Shown piece by piece: positions 12,641 to 24,753 of a stretch of DNA of 64,000 nucleotides. A model generated the notes under the pieces. That model had not been told where the DNA came from. It did not search any database and saw only the letters and a list, made by a program, of their open reading frames with translations. Each line of letters opens with the position of its first letter. The first letter of the stretch is position 1. The position numbers and the translations under genes are program-made. Location of the stretch: NCBI GenBank assembly GCA_037127255.1, contig JBANSL010000017.1, positions 67,191,857 to 67,255,856 on the forward strand, given 5' to 3'. Origin of the DNA: Persicaria tinctoria. Taxonomy: Eukaryota; Streptophyta; Magnoliopsida; Caryophyllales; Polygonaceae.

Positions 12641-13184
12641 TTGCATTGCATATAGATAGAATTTGCATATCATGTTTACTTATGTTATCATGTTTATTTA
12701 TGTTGTCATGTTTATTTTTATTCATATACTGCATTTAAAAAAAAAAAAATTTATTATTATTATTTAATTTCGAAAATTAGTAGAATTAGAGCATCATTGC
12801 ATTTAAGTGTTATTAAATACCCATCTGACTTAGTTTGTCCTCTATTTTAAATTTCAAGCATGATTCATAAAAATCCCATGGAGTTCTGGATGTTTTGATT
12901 TTTGTCTGTATTTGATTTTTGTGGAACATGAGCTAGCAAATATAATTGAGCATGTATGATTGAGCTAAAGTATGATTGAAGTCCTAAAAACATGACCCTG
13001 TGAGGATGTTTGGCCTTATTTGAATTCTTTTGCTCAATTGTGTGAATTACTCGCCTAGTGTTGCTACCTCTTGATATTGACTGCAGTATCTATTTTTGAA
13101 GACCGATGCACATGTTTGTTGCTTGCGGAGTTTATGTTTATATTTTGAGTCTTTTTATTTCATTTTATGCATACTTAGTGAATA

Positions 13185-13435
13185 AGGTGGCAATGGTTGA
13201 TGCACTGAGTAACCGGGTCTACGCATGACACCCATGGGTATGATTCGCGCAAAAAGGTGTTGAAAACTATCCACTAGGAAAGAAAGCTTGATCATTGAGT
13301 AACCAGGTTCATTCATGACACCCATGTTTGCAACTCGCGTCAAAAGGTGTTCAAGTGGACTTCATATTAATAGTTGAGGTGTTGATAGACCGGGGCCATT
13401 CATGACACCCATGTTTGCGCTTCGCGTAAGGAAAG
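13185..13435 (+). repeat. Three-copy imperfect tandem repeat in the TR-GAG interior
   Basis: Units of about 85-105 bp share GAGTAACC(G/A)GG and CATGACACCCATG followed by CGCG and AAAGGTGTT. A purine-rich tract (13441-13500) follows. Non-coding tandem repeats in this spacer are a known feature of Tat/Athila-type elements. Confidence 0.7.
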
Positions 13436-13859
13436 CACCAAGACAAGAAAAAGAAAAAAAAAAGAGAAAGAAAGACAAAGAAAAGAAAAAAAAAAAAAGT
13501 GTTGAATTTTATTTTCTTTATTGTGTCCCGCAAGTAATGACATTTCGGTAGTTAATTGGTGATATGGGGGTCAATGTCTATGAGCTTAGTGCATTATTGG
13601 TTTGAGTTGAGAGTTGTATTTAAAAGCCTAAACACATGAGTGAAACACATATTTCGGGTGAGGTTGGATGATGTCTACTTCTAAGCTTTGATCACTGGAA
13701 TACATGCTATGACGTTTGTTTGCTTGGTTTATGTTTTCACCTGCTATGATGTTGCTTTTTGATGAGGTTGAAACTTGAAGGGATTTCCTGTGGGATGCGT
13801 TGATTCATGTTCATTCTATCATTGCTTGAGGACAAGCAAAGGTTAAGTGTGGGGGAGTT

Positions 13860-15325
13860 TGATAGCATGCATTTAGGTAGGCATAATAGGTTGCATTTAG
13901 CTTATTTAAGATGCATTTCATCCATGATTTGATTACAATTTGCATATTTGCTCTCTATGTTGGTGGAATCGGAATCTACACGCTTTTATTGATTATTTCA
14001 GGTAATCGTGGATCCGAGGAGGAGACATGGGTTCATAACGCATTGGATGAGAATGTCTAGTTGATCGAAGAAGCTTACATGAAGATCTCAAGAGGTCCTG
14101 AGAAGAAGAAGCGAACCTAAACGAAGAACAAGTCTGCAGAAGTTGTCGCCAGACATGCTGAACTTGTTTTGCACTTTCTGGAGGCCTCGGTTGTCCGATC
14201 GACTATTATGACCATGCGTTGGAAAGCTCTTTCAGAGAGCTACAACTTTCATGTTGACGTCGAGAGCTAATTCGAGACGGAATTTTCGGGAAAACCCAAT
14301 GCAGCGCCCGCCGCAAAAGTTGCCGCGCCCGCCGCTGTCACCTGCGGTGCCCGCCGCCAGAGGGCCGATTTCAGCTGCGCCCGCCGCTGCTCCTGTGCCG
14401 CGCCCGCCGCACCTCTTGCCGCGGCCGCCGCACCTCTGCCGCGCGCCGTTTTAGTTTAAGAAAACCCTAGTTTTTAGTTGTTTCCTTTTGGGCCGACTTT
14501 GGATGTTTGTTTTAGGCTTTTTATGTTATTTTTCTTTATCATTCATTCTATTCATTGAACACTGAGACAATTAGAGAGAGAGCGATGTTCGCCATGGGCG
14601 ACTAAAAACTCTCTTCGTTCTCCTTACAATTTGAAGCTTTATTTGGATTGATTGTGAGTTTCTAAATCTTGTTCCTTGTTTCCTATATTGAATGTTTCGA
14701 CTTCTTTGTGCTTGAATGTTTGATTGTTTTATTCTATCTCGACTGATCAACTTGGTAGAATCAATTCAATTGCTAGGGTTTTGTAGATTCCTGATTGCGA
14801 ACCTTAACCCAAGTGGCAAACTTGTTCCTTTAGGGCTGATTGAACTAATTGAATGAGTAGGAAGTTGAATGTGTTGTTAAATCCTTCTTTAGGGACTGCA
14901 AATACCTTGGTCAATCTCTGAACTTAAAGCTATCAATTGGGTTAAATCCTTCTTTAGGGACTGTTCGATTGATAAGGGTTTCTAGGACTGATTGGACTAG
15001 TAACTTTATTAGGTCGGGACAAGGGCATTCATAGGAAACCTAAAAGGACAAGAGGAAGTTACAATATCAATTCAACCAAATAAAGTGGATAGTTGTAGGT
15101 AGAGCGATCTTCTCTAATTTGTTTTGCATTATTTGTTTATATTTTATTTTGTTTTCTTTTCAATCTCAATCAACCAAAACCCCCCTTTCTACTAATTGGT
15201 AAATACACTTTGCAAAGGAATACTTGATTCTCTGTGGGATCGACCTCTTACTTGCTTGCTATACTAGTTTGTAGGTTTGAGTTTTATTTTGATACGGTTT
15301 ACAGACGACTAAAAACCGCTCATCA
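13860..15325 (+). repeat. 3' LTR of the TR-GAG element
   Basis: 1466 bp, starting TGATAGCATGCA and ending CTCATCA. It is preceded by the purine tract and followed by the CACAC duplication. By eye it is identical to the 5' LTR. Confidence 0.93.
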
Positions 15326-16943
15326 CACACAAAAATTTAATGACAACAAAAACACTAGACACCAAGAACAAAACAGCACTCCATTGTCGAATACGCCAAA
15401 CTGCAGGACAGCAAACACAAAGCGCATCACGTCCAGCCTTCCACAGCCCACACTAATCAGCCCGCACACATCAGCCTGGTTGGTGCGTTTCATCGCCCGT
15501 CGATCCATCCTCATCTTCCTCAGTTTCCGATAGCTGCGCAAAGTATTGTGTAGCCTTTTCCCCCGACTTAGGATCTTTGATGGTAGATAGAGCTCGTCCA
15601 TGGTCAAGGATACACGGATATCACCGGGGATGCGATTCGATGTGCCTCGGAGCAAGTAGCCCCCTTTTCCTAACCCCTCCCACAGTTTCGCCTCGCCAAA
15701 GAAATATAATACCCAAACTAACAAACTAACTAGTAAACTAGTATAGCGGATAAGTAAGGGGTCGAACCCATAGAGAAACAAGTATTCCTATGCAATGTGT
15801 ATTTACTAATTATGATAATAAAGATAAGATACGATATGAATAAAGATAAACAATAAGGAAAGCAAATAGACGATAAGAAAGGTTAGTAGAGCGAATAAAA
15901 GATAGAAGAGAAGAGTATGTAGTTTCGCATACAATTCACAACATTGGTTGATTTACTTGATACTTGAGGTGATTTCAATATTATTCCTAAGTCTATGCAG
16001 ACTTCCTAGACTAGATTGTTCCGCAAAGATACAATTCACTTATTCAATGTGGCATCACAAAAGAATAGCATTAACGAACCGAGTACTTAGGACAATTGGC
16101 ACATCAATTCAATGCAATTAGGAATCAGAGGAACAATCCATTCAACCCTAATAACTTCTACTCGACATAGATCAATTGTCATCATCCACTACAAAGGCAA
16201 TAGAAACATCACTGAATCAAAGACTTTGTTTGCTATCGAGAAACTAACAACGGATTCATAGCATAGGTGCGAATTTTAACTAGATGTGCGATCATAGAAA
16301 GAGTCACAAATATAAACAATGAAGATCAAGATGATAAATAAACTTATAAATCACATAGAGATCAAATCTCACAATCAACCAACCAAGTCTTGAATCATAA
16401 CAAAACCACAAGAATTCTAAGTATGGATAATGTACCTTGAATCTCTAACTTTCAACCACCCATCTCTCTTAATTGTAATTAGTTTATGAATGGAATTAGT
16501 TCTTAATTGGAATGAGAAAACCTACTGAAAATATGTCTCATATAAGGCTCAAAGATGTCGGCAAAAACCCTAGGAAGAATAGACAAAAGTTTCCTTAAGA
16601 TAAGATTTGAGCCGCGCCTCGCAAATCCAGAAACAGCGAGACCGGCGTGCACCGCTAGAAAATCGGTGGGCGCCGCTCTTCAGCTTCGACAGACTGAACT
16701 TGTAATGCACTTTCTGGAGTCATAGTTCATCCGATTGACGCATATCAATATGTGTTGGAAAACCCTTTTCAAGCACTACAATTCTCATGAAGACCTCATA
16801 AGCTGATTCAAACTTCTCAAAACCTTAAAGATGAGGTTTCTCCATGTTCATCATTTCCGCTATTGTTCTTGTGCTCCTTAGCTTCCCAATTCAACTTCTA
16901 ACCCTTTATTGGCTTTTTTCCATGCTCTTTCATAACTCCTTTT

Positions 16944-18354
16944 CAGGGGCGGCCCTAGGGGGAGGCGCCCGCCACACCCCTTGACCCGCGGGTAGTCGGT
17001 ACCCTTTGTTAAAATAAAAAAAATCTCAAAACGGTGTCGTTTTGATAGGGTTTTTTTTTTGCAAATAGTGGAGCGCTTTCTCTAAGCGCTTTTTTCATCG
17101 AACAATGATCCGGCTGACCCCAAAGGAGCGAAGGACTAAACGTCATTGAAGGGCGAAGGCTGTGCAAGCGAAGGGCGACTCCGGCCGGCCTCCAGGCCAC
17201 CACCAGCAGCGTCGACTCCGGCCACCAGTGCAGAAGGGCGACTCCTGCTGTCGCCTGTCACTGCAGTTCTCTGCGAATTGCGAAATCGCCCAAAATCAGT
17301 AAGTTTATATTCGATTTTTCTTTTGCTTATTACTTAAATATTGAATTGAAATGATGTTATTGATTTGTTTGTAGTTGAAATGTTGAAATTTGAATTAATT
17401 TAGAGGATTGAAATTTTGTTAGGTTTTAGGGTTTGAGATTTGAAGTGTGAAAATTGGAGATTTTGTAATTGTTAGGTTTTAGAATTGAAATCGGGGATTT
17501 TGTATTTGTTAGGTTCTAGAAATTTGGATAATTGAAATTTTATAATTGTTAGGTAATTCATTATTTCTATTTAATTGTAAATTATTACTCCTAATTTTAT
17601 AGCATTACTAGCTACTAATATTTAGAAATATGTTAAACATAGGTTATCGATAAATTTAGTCAAGAGATAGAGAACCGTTTCAGCGAGACAAACACCGAAC
17701 TACTCACATGTATAGGGTGCCTTAATCCTAAGAATTCGTTCTCCAATTTCAGTATCTCAAAGGCGCTTCAAGTTGCAAAATTATATCCACGAGACTTCAC
17801 TGAATTGGAGCTAATTCAGCTTCAAGATCAACTAGATACGTAGATTGTTCACATGAGGGAAGGAAACAATTTTTCAGGGTTAGAAGATATTGGAGATGTC
17901 ACTAAACGAATGGTTCAGGTAGGAATTCATAGTGTTTTCCCCTTGGTCTATCGGCTTTTGGAGTTGGTTTTGGTGTTACCAGTTGCAACTGCTTCAGTTG
18001 AAAGAGTGTTTTCTACGATGAATATTATAAAGTCAGATTTGCGCAACAAGATGTCAGATGATCACCTCTCTGATAATCTTGTATGCTACATTGAGAGAAA
18101 GATCTTCAAAAGCATCGACAATGAACCTATTTTGGAGCATTATCAACCTATGAGAACTCACAAGATGGATTTACTTCCTCTATCTTCAAAGTGAAGTTAT
18201 TATATCTACTATTTTGTATAATTGAACCTAGTTTGTATCGACAATGAACCTATTTTGTATAATTGAATGTTATTTTGTTGATGAATTGACGATGCAAAAC
18301 TTTTGTACTAAAGAATTTCGCCCCACCTTTCGCGAAGTCCTGCGGCCGCCACTG
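16944..18354 (+). mobile_element. hAT element, 1.4 kb, with transposase remains
   Basis: The left end CAGGGGCGGCC and the reversed right end CAGTGGCGGCC form the terminal inverted repeat. The flanks CTCCTTTT and CACCCTTT agree at 6 of 8 positions, an eroded 8-bp duplication. Between the ends lie a GC-rich leader-like segment (17100-17290), AT-rich DNA and the C-terminal part of a transposase. Confidence 0.75.
17643..18194 (+). pseudogene. hAT transposase C-terminal fragment with hATC dimerisation domain
   Basis: One frame from 17643 reads IDKFSQEIENRFSETNTELL, then CLNPKNSFSNFS and LQVAKLYPRDF. It is interrupted by a TAG after DQLDT (near 17840) and goes on from MREGNN at 17853 to the stop. 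LVLPVATASVERVFSTMNII and LRNKMSDDHLSDNLVCYIE are the hATC dimerisation block shared by plant hAT transposases with an N-terminal zinc finger. The N-terminal two thirds, with the DNA-binding and most catalytic residues, is missing, so it cannot be active. Only one stop within 180 codons suggests moderate age. Confidence 0.85.
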
Positions 18355-18547
18355 CACCCTTTGCTCCATGATTTCTCCACCTTTCGAGTTCGGATATTAA
18401 GATTTACAAATAAGAACTAAAAACCGTAGATTCCGAACTTCGAATACCAAATGATCAAGAATGCAAATAAGCTTATTAAACATGTAATATGGATAATCTA
18501 ATGCACCTAAGGCCACCTACAATACCTATACAAAATATGCATTATCA

Positions 18548-19620
18548 TGGAGCGAGAGGACTCGTTGATGTCGAGCTCCACCTTGCGAGGACGAAGGCAT
18601 TAGCACCGCCCCTTGCTCCTCCTCTTGCTTCTGGTGTCGTCGTCGGGATGGTGCCAGCATCTGTCGGCGCCGAAGCTCTTCCTTCTCCTAGGGTTGTGAA
18701 GCCCGAGCACCACCTTGGAGTCTTCAATTTCAGAACTGACGATCTCAAAGGCAAAGGCTACGAATCACGGAAGGTTAATCTAACTCATCGATTTCGGCAC
18801 TGTCAATTTCAATCTAATTTAGCTTTTCTGGACTTGTAAATCTCTTGAAACAAATTAAGTTTGGGAAACAACATGAAAACGAATTCGAATGACAGACTGA
18901 TTTTCACAGCAAATCTGGATCCATCTAGCCATGAGAAGCAGAGAGAGACTAGGACACCATGGCACATACCTCACCATGCGTAATAGAGTCCACAAAGGTG
19001 CGATTGCTCAATTACGCATTACTATCAGCAACTGTTCTTTGATATTAATTAAAAATTCTTTGCTAATATTAATTATATTAATGTCAGCAAATTAATATTA
19101 ATTTTATCCTGCAAGTTCCAAGTGTCTAATCTTCAAATTGTTGTTGCTGAAATTTCTTAATTTGCTGAAATTATTGTTGTAATTGCTGAAATTGGTGTGA
19201 CATTTTTCTCAAATTGTTGTTGTAATTGCTGAAATTGGTGTGGCTTTTTTTTTTTGCTGAAATTGTTGTTGTAATTGTTGAAATTGGGCAAAATTTCAAA
19301 ATTCAGGGATTGAGCAACTCCGGTTTCAGCAACCCTGGTTTCAGCAATTTCGGTTTCAGTAACATGTTATGAAAAAAGTGTTGACGAAAAAAATGTTGAA
19401 ACAGAAGGGGGGCACAGGGGACACGTAGGGGCAAAGGGGGCAGGGGAAGGGAGGTGGACTTTTTGCTAATTTTGAAACATTGGTGGACAATTTACTAATA
19501 AATGCCTTAAATATGGACATCCTAGTCAATGCCTCGTTAAAATATTGTATACAAATGAGTTAGTTGTGCATACTCGGTTTAACTTTTAATTTAATTAACT
19601 TAAGAATTAATTTGCGAAAT
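18548..19620. other. Anonymous region with GCTGAAATT-type repeats
   Basis: 18548-18840 is moderately GC-rich and open on the plus strand (GVFNFRTDDLKGKGYE-like peptide), but I do not recognise it. 19130-19400 has many copies of TTGCTGAAATT, GTTGTTGTAATTGC and GGTTTCAGCAA. The same words recur at 20340-20700, so the two stretches are copies of one repeat family. Confidence 0.45.
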
Positions 19621-19644
19621 CGACCTTTTTTTGGCTTTTATTGG

Positions 19645-20775
19645 GGGAGTGTCCACCAAGTCCATTAAATTAGGTTTCAGTCCATCTATAATTTTCTGGA
19701 CAAGTTTACCCGTCAGATCTAAACCTAACTCTCTCCTATCCTTTCTCCCTCAAGGAGGCGGTGCGTCTCTGCCATCTTCTTCGAGCTCTCTCTACGACTC
19801 TCTCCAAAGCGGCGCCAACAACAGATCCGAAGATCGACGGTGCTCTAGATTCGGTGAAGATGATGACGAGGAAGATCTGAGTCCATCGTCGATCCGAGTC
19901 CACCATCGCTCCGTAAGGGCGGCAACAACAGATCCGAAGATCGACAGTGAAGATTGAACTCCGATGAAATCCAGTCGGGGTGAGGCCGATGAGATCTAAG
20001 GAGGATTGCTGAAACAGAGGTTCATCATCGTCATCCTTTTTTGTCTGTCGAATCGTTTCAATTACGTGGATGAATTTCTATCCACTGCTCTTGCTAACAT
20101 CTTCGAAGTCTTCCCTAGCCAAAGTCTCCCAGAGCCAACACTGCTCTTGCTGTTATGTTGTTGACTGCGTGCTATCCTTCAATCGCTGGTTCTCGATCTG
20201 GCCATGGAATCAACGTTTCCCCCCAAAGCTATCTGCAAACTGTAATGTGATTATCTACATGTTTCCTTCAATTATACAGTAGATGGTTTTAATACATTTT
20301 CCTTCAATTATACAGTAGATGGTTTTAGTACATTTTAGGGCGATCTCATGCCTCTCGCTCTTGCTGAAATTTGTTAATTTGCTGAAATCTCTTATTTTGT
20401 GATGTTGTTGTAATTACTGCCGAAATCTCTTCATTGTTGCTGAGTGTAATTGCTGAAATACTCTTGCTGAAATCTCTTAATTTGCTGAAATCTCTTATTT
20501 TGTGATTTTGTAATTACTGCTGAAATCTGTTAATTTGATGATATCATTTATTTTGTGATGTTGTAATTACTGCTGAAATCTCTTAATTTGTTGAAATGGT
20601 TGTTGTAATTGCTGAAATTGGTGTTGAAATGAGGCAACTCCAGATTCAACAACTTCGGTTTCAGCAACTTTGGTTTCATCGGTTTCAGCAAACACGGTGA
20701 ACATTTAGCTAATATGGATAGGTGGTGGACAAAATGCTAATAAAGGCTGAAAATATATACATTCTAGTAAACACC
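19645..20775. mobile_element. Possible non-autonomous DNA element with host-like insert
   Basis: The left edge GGGGGAGTGTCCACCAAG and the reversed right edge AAGGGGTGTTTACTAGAA are imperfect inverted repeats. The inside left (19720-20000) is GC-rich and leader-like, with two near-copies of CAACAACAGATCCGAAGATC. The inside right is the CTGAAATC repeat array. No duplication was confirmed, so the class (Mutator-like?) is a guess. Confidence 0.3.
20355..20640. repeat. CTGAAATCTCTTAATTTG minisatellite
   Basis: Imperfect units built from GCTGAAATCTCTTAATTTG, TTATTTTGTGATGTTGTAATTAC and related words are repeated about five times over 285 bp. It is non-coding. Confidence 0.7.
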
Positions 20776-21673
20776 CCTTAAGTTAATTGGATGTATTGTG
20801 ATTAATTTAATTAAGTTAATTGGTTGTAAATTGTAATGGTGATTAATTATGAAAATTAAAGACAATATGTAACCCAATGGTGATTAATCATAAAAAGTAA
20901 AGACAATATGTAACCCAATACAATACTTCTTTTTCAATTCTACAGGTATTAGAGACCAGGTTAGCTAGACTTAGGACTGGTTTGGTTTAAATTTTGGGAA
21001 GACAAAGAAAACAACTAAGGATACAAAATAAAACTTAATTTTCAAGTTAAATAAATTTCTAGCCGGCTCTAAACCGTGTTATGGAAATCAACACCGTGAT
21101 TACCGGGGGAAAAAAGAAATTAAAAATCAAATTTCAAACCCAAAAAAATAAGTTAAGCCAAACTTAGATTACAAACAAATTAGTCATCAACGTCAAATTA
21201 CATCACCATTGTCGTGATCGATAGTGGTCTTCCTCAGTATTATCACAGGCCAAACTCGCCCTTTTGGGTCCCTAATTTCCATTGGTTGCTTGTCCGGTGG
21301 ATTTGAAATTGTCAAGGCCCCCAATCAATTTATTTTTTACTTTTATTTCTACACAAAATTACACTTCCCAATCTATATGTCATTTGACTTTTCAGTATAT
21401 ATTTTAAAAAACTAAAAACAAGTTTTTTTATTAATATTTTTAATAACTTAATATTTGTTAGTACGATTAATAAGCATTAAATTATAAAAAAATAAAAAAA
21501 ATTAATATATTATATAGTTTTTAATTTTTTAAAATACGTGTTAAAAAATCAAACGTCGAAGTAATCTATAATACATGAAAAGTTGTGTTCAGGACCAATT
21601 TAATATTCATTTATTTAGTTATTCATATTTTATATTTTTTGTTTTAATTTCACAAAAGAACACAAATATCTTC

Positions 21674-21735
21674 ATAGCTCAATGGTTAATAGAGTTATTT
21701 GGTAGGAATAAGGTCTTGAGTTCGAATCTTATTAG
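21674..21735 (+). repeat. tRNA-derived SINE-like unit
   Basis: TAGCTCAATGG...AGAG resembles an RNA polymerase III A box, and GAGTTCGAATCTT a B box 40 bp later. The rest of the cloverleaf is degenerate and the 3' flank is AT-rich. It fits a tRNA-derived SINE or decayed tRNA pseudogene just outside the proposed Helitron. Confidence 0.5.
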
Positions 21736-22043
21736 TTACACTTTGATCATACTTTGCAATTTTTTATACATAAAAAGTTTGTGGTATTAATTGTCTAAAT
21801 CTATCTATAATATAAGTTGTATGCAAGACTCATAAATGCGTACCTAATTATTTCTCCAACTATATAAATATAAATATAAATTTATAATTTATTGAATTCA
21901 AAAAATTAATCACTCTCTTTTTATCTTCCAATTTATGTATATTTATTAATTTTATTAATTTATAAATTAATAGCATATATGTATAATGTGCCCAATCAAT
22001 TACCGTTTAAAAAAAAATATTCCTAATGTTCTAACTTCTAAAC

Positions 22044-22284
22044 CTTTAAATGTAGTAGTCTAAGAGGTGTAGTAGTCTAAGGGGTGTGACTTTTAAAAGA
22101 ATAATGCACTAAATTAATTTACCATTTTCTTAAAGATGATAAATTAAATTAAATTAAGGTAGTCTAAGAGGTGGAGGTTTTTTTTTCAAAGATATATTTT
22201 CCCTATAAATAGTCAAGTCCTAAAACTCAATTGCCCTATGAACAAATGGGAGAGATGAATCATATATTGTTAGGTGGAGCTTCT
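22044..22284 (+). repeat. TATA-bearing unit, copy 1 (of 2) in the Helitron
   Basis: It matches 23052-23270 along its length: GTAGTC..AAGGGGTG, AGAATAATGCACTAAATTAA, CTATAAATAG (22203-22212), ACTCAATTG, AACAAATGGGAGA and CATATATTGTTA. The order TATA box, about 40 bp leader, then ATG looks like a captured promoter. The ATG frame (MGEMNHILLGG..) closes within about 25 codons. Confidence 0.6.
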
Positions 22285-22344
22285 CTTCATTTTTTTAACT
22301 TTTCTTGCCTATTTTAATTTTTGTTTCTTTATTACTTTATTTTT

Positions 22345-22540
22345 AATTGTATTTTATTATTTCTATTAGTGGATCATATTATTTTTCCAATAATTATGCT
22401 ATTATTTTATATCCTATATATATTAAATTTATTTTAATTTTTTATTTGTTACTTTGTTTTTAATTGTATTTTATTATTTCTATTAGTGGATCATATTATT
22501 TTTCCAATAATTATGCTATTATTTTATATCCTATATATAT
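22345..22540 (+). repeat. Two-copy tandem repeat of about 114 bp
   Basis: The segment from AATTGTATTTTATTATTTC through TATCCTATATATATT appears at 22345-22426 and again at 22459-22540, nearly identical. Confidence 0.85.
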
Positions 22541-23051
22541 TTAATTTCTTTCTTCTTTTTTGTTAAAAATAATACTCCATATATAATTTTTTTTTGTCAA
22601 AATTGATGTTTTTGTAGGTTTGATCTCAGGTATTGATAATCCAAACAAGTCTATGATGAAGACCTTCTAAAAAAAAGGTATATGTTTTCAGATTTTACAT
22701 TCCCCTGCTCTCCATTTTAGTTTAGATCATGGTGGAACAATTCAGGAGAAAGACTCATTGGATTCAAGAAGTCCCAACACAAACGAGCACAAATCTATAA
22801 TCAGTTGGATTTTTATACAAAACAACCCATGATTCGAGTAGCAATTGGGTGCGAACCATGTTTGCAACTTTAGTTCCAATACATTGTTTATTTTGTTAGT
22901 ACTTTTGTATTTTTTAATAACATATATAATATGTATATTTAACTGTACTTTTGCAACCTTATTTTGTTAAAATAAAGTATATCATTTTTCTTCTAATTCA
23001 TATTCTAATTTTATATATTAACTCACATAATTACTATAATTGTCAAACAAT

Positions 23052-23270
23052 GCTTTAAATTTAGTAGTCAAAGGGGTGAGAGTTTAAAAAGAATAATGCA
23101 CTAAATTAATCTACATTTTTAAGATGAATATGAAATTAAATTAGAGTAGTCTAAGAGGTGAGAGGTTTTTTTCAAGGATATGTTTTATCTATAAATGGTC
23201 AATCTTCTAACACTCAATTGTTATACAAACAAATGGGAGATGAAGCATATATTGTTACGTGAAGTTTCTA
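23052..23270 (+). repeat. TATA-bearing unit, copy 2 (of 2) in the Helitron
   Basis: Diverged partner of 22044-22284 with its own CTATAAATGG (23189-23198) and AACAAATGGGAGATGAA. Confidence 0.6.
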
Positions 23271-24396
23271 TTAACTCACATAATTACAATAATTCTTATT
23301 TTATGCCTTTATACTGTTAAATTACATCATATATATTTTTTTGTTAAAATATTTTTTTTCTGATTTGTATTCTTTTTTTTTCCGAAGGATGAAGACTCTA
23401 CAACCTTAATCATTGCAAGAAGAACCAATATTTCACTATCGATGGTGTCTTAATGAGAAAGAAATATTTTAGTCTGTGGAAATGTTATACGAAACTTTTA
23501 TATATTCATCTTTTGTTTCTCTCTCTTTATTTGTTATTGTATTCTTAATAATATATTTTTCACTTGCTTTTAATTGTAAACATTGTAGATTGTGAATTTT
23601 TGTTATCATGCAAATATGAAAACAAGTTTACAAGAATGTAAATTGCAAATAAACAAAAATAATATAATATTTCAAGTCATTATAACTTTATCAAATAAAA
23701 CAAGTTAATTTACAAGAATATTGTGTATAATGTAGCAGTTGAGTTTCGTTGACAAAAAAATAATTTAGATATCTATAAATGTGTAACTATGAGTGATTAA
23801 TTATATGAATTTTATTTAAGTTTGGTGTTACATAGTCTCAATTGGGTTGTTGCAATATTGTCATAAATTCCTAATTAACTTGGTCATTATTTAGATACAT
23901 ATTACTAATTCCAAACTATTATTCAATGTCGGAGAACAATAATATATGGAGATTTGTCCATCTTCTATCTTTTATTATTTATTTTTTTATCACCATATTT
24001 CAAAATTATGATAAAATATAAATAAAAAATAAACATATCATCTACTACTTAAACAAAGAGATCAATTCGAGAATGAAAAAGATTTGAACCAAAAAAAAAA
24101 GAATGAAAAAGACAAATCATTTCCCATATGCAAAAATCTAAACAGGATAATATTTTTTGAAATTAGATTATAAGAGTCATTTCAATAGATATATTAATAA
24201 AGATTTCTTTATACATAATTATATAATATCACACTACATGTACTGTGCGTAGCACGAAAGAACATAAACACGATATTTAATAATTAGTGTTATTTTACGT
24301 AGAAATGCACTATTGATGAAATTATGAGAATGGGTAGAAGAGTAGAAGTTGATAGAGAAAGACCATTAATTTCAATCGAATTTCTTAATGTTTTAC

Positions 24397-24402
<6 letters not shown>

Positions 24403-24446
<44 letters not shown>
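24403..24446. repeat. (TA)n microsatellite
   Basis: About 22 uninterrupted TA units. A shorter TA run lies at 26230-26252. Confidence 0.95.
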
Positions 24447-24447
<1 letters not shown>

Positions 24448-24753
24448 AAATCTTATTTTCTTTTTCTTTTTAATTTTTTTTTGGAAAGATAATGCTCTTT
24501 TATTATGTTTGTTATAGATAAGCAAAATTGGTGGGTTTCTCTTGATCTTTGATGGAAGACAGAAAGATACACGGGAAAATGGATCGAGTATTAAATTTTT
24601 TTTCCCAATTTATTTGTATATCATTGCTCTAATGTCATGATATTTTCATTTTTATCATTAGCTAAATCTTTTTTGTTTATATTCAATATTTTTTTTTGAT
24701 CAGATTATATTCAATAATTTTAAGTGTATTAGAAAGTCAAATTAAAACATGTT

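Larger units (their letters stand above)
9929..15325 (+). mobile_element. Young non-autonomous LTR retrotransposon, TR-GAG type (Athila/Tat-like)
   Basis: Direct LTRs of 1466 bp (9929-11394 and 13860-15325) begin TGATAGCATGCA and end CGCTCATCA. I found no difference between them by eye. The duplication CACAC flanks the element (9924-9928 and 15326-15330). A primer site TGGCGCCGTTGCCGGGGA (from 11398) is the type used by Athila/Tat Ty3-gypsy elements. A purine tract AAGTGTGGGGGAG precedes the 3' LTR. The 2.5-kb interior carries only a gag-like ORF, with no protease, RT, RNase H or integrase, so it must move with proteins from another element. Identical LTRs point to very recent insertion. Confidence 0.93.
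15700..18547 (-). mobile_element. Older LTR related to the TR-GAG LTR, broken by a hAT element
   Basis: On the minus strand it starts TGATAATGCA at 18547. It ends near 15700-15710 with a stretch matching the TR-GAG LTR tail (GGAATACTTG..CTCT.TGGG.TCGACC.CTTACTT). TTTGGCGAGG and a GGGAGGGG block follow, a degenerate version of the primer site. Removing the hAT insertion (16944-18354) leaves about 1.43 kb, close to the 1466-bp LTR. Oddly, 16687-16810 aligns to the TR-GAG LTR in the forward direction, so a piece appears inverted. 15326-15700 would be internal sequence of this element. The partner LTR was not found. Confidence 0.55.

Noticed and set aside
15323..15781. 152-codon minus-strand frame
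   Set aside because: It crosses from LTR-like into internal sequence of an old element, shows no family motif, and ends at the TR-GAG insertion edge.
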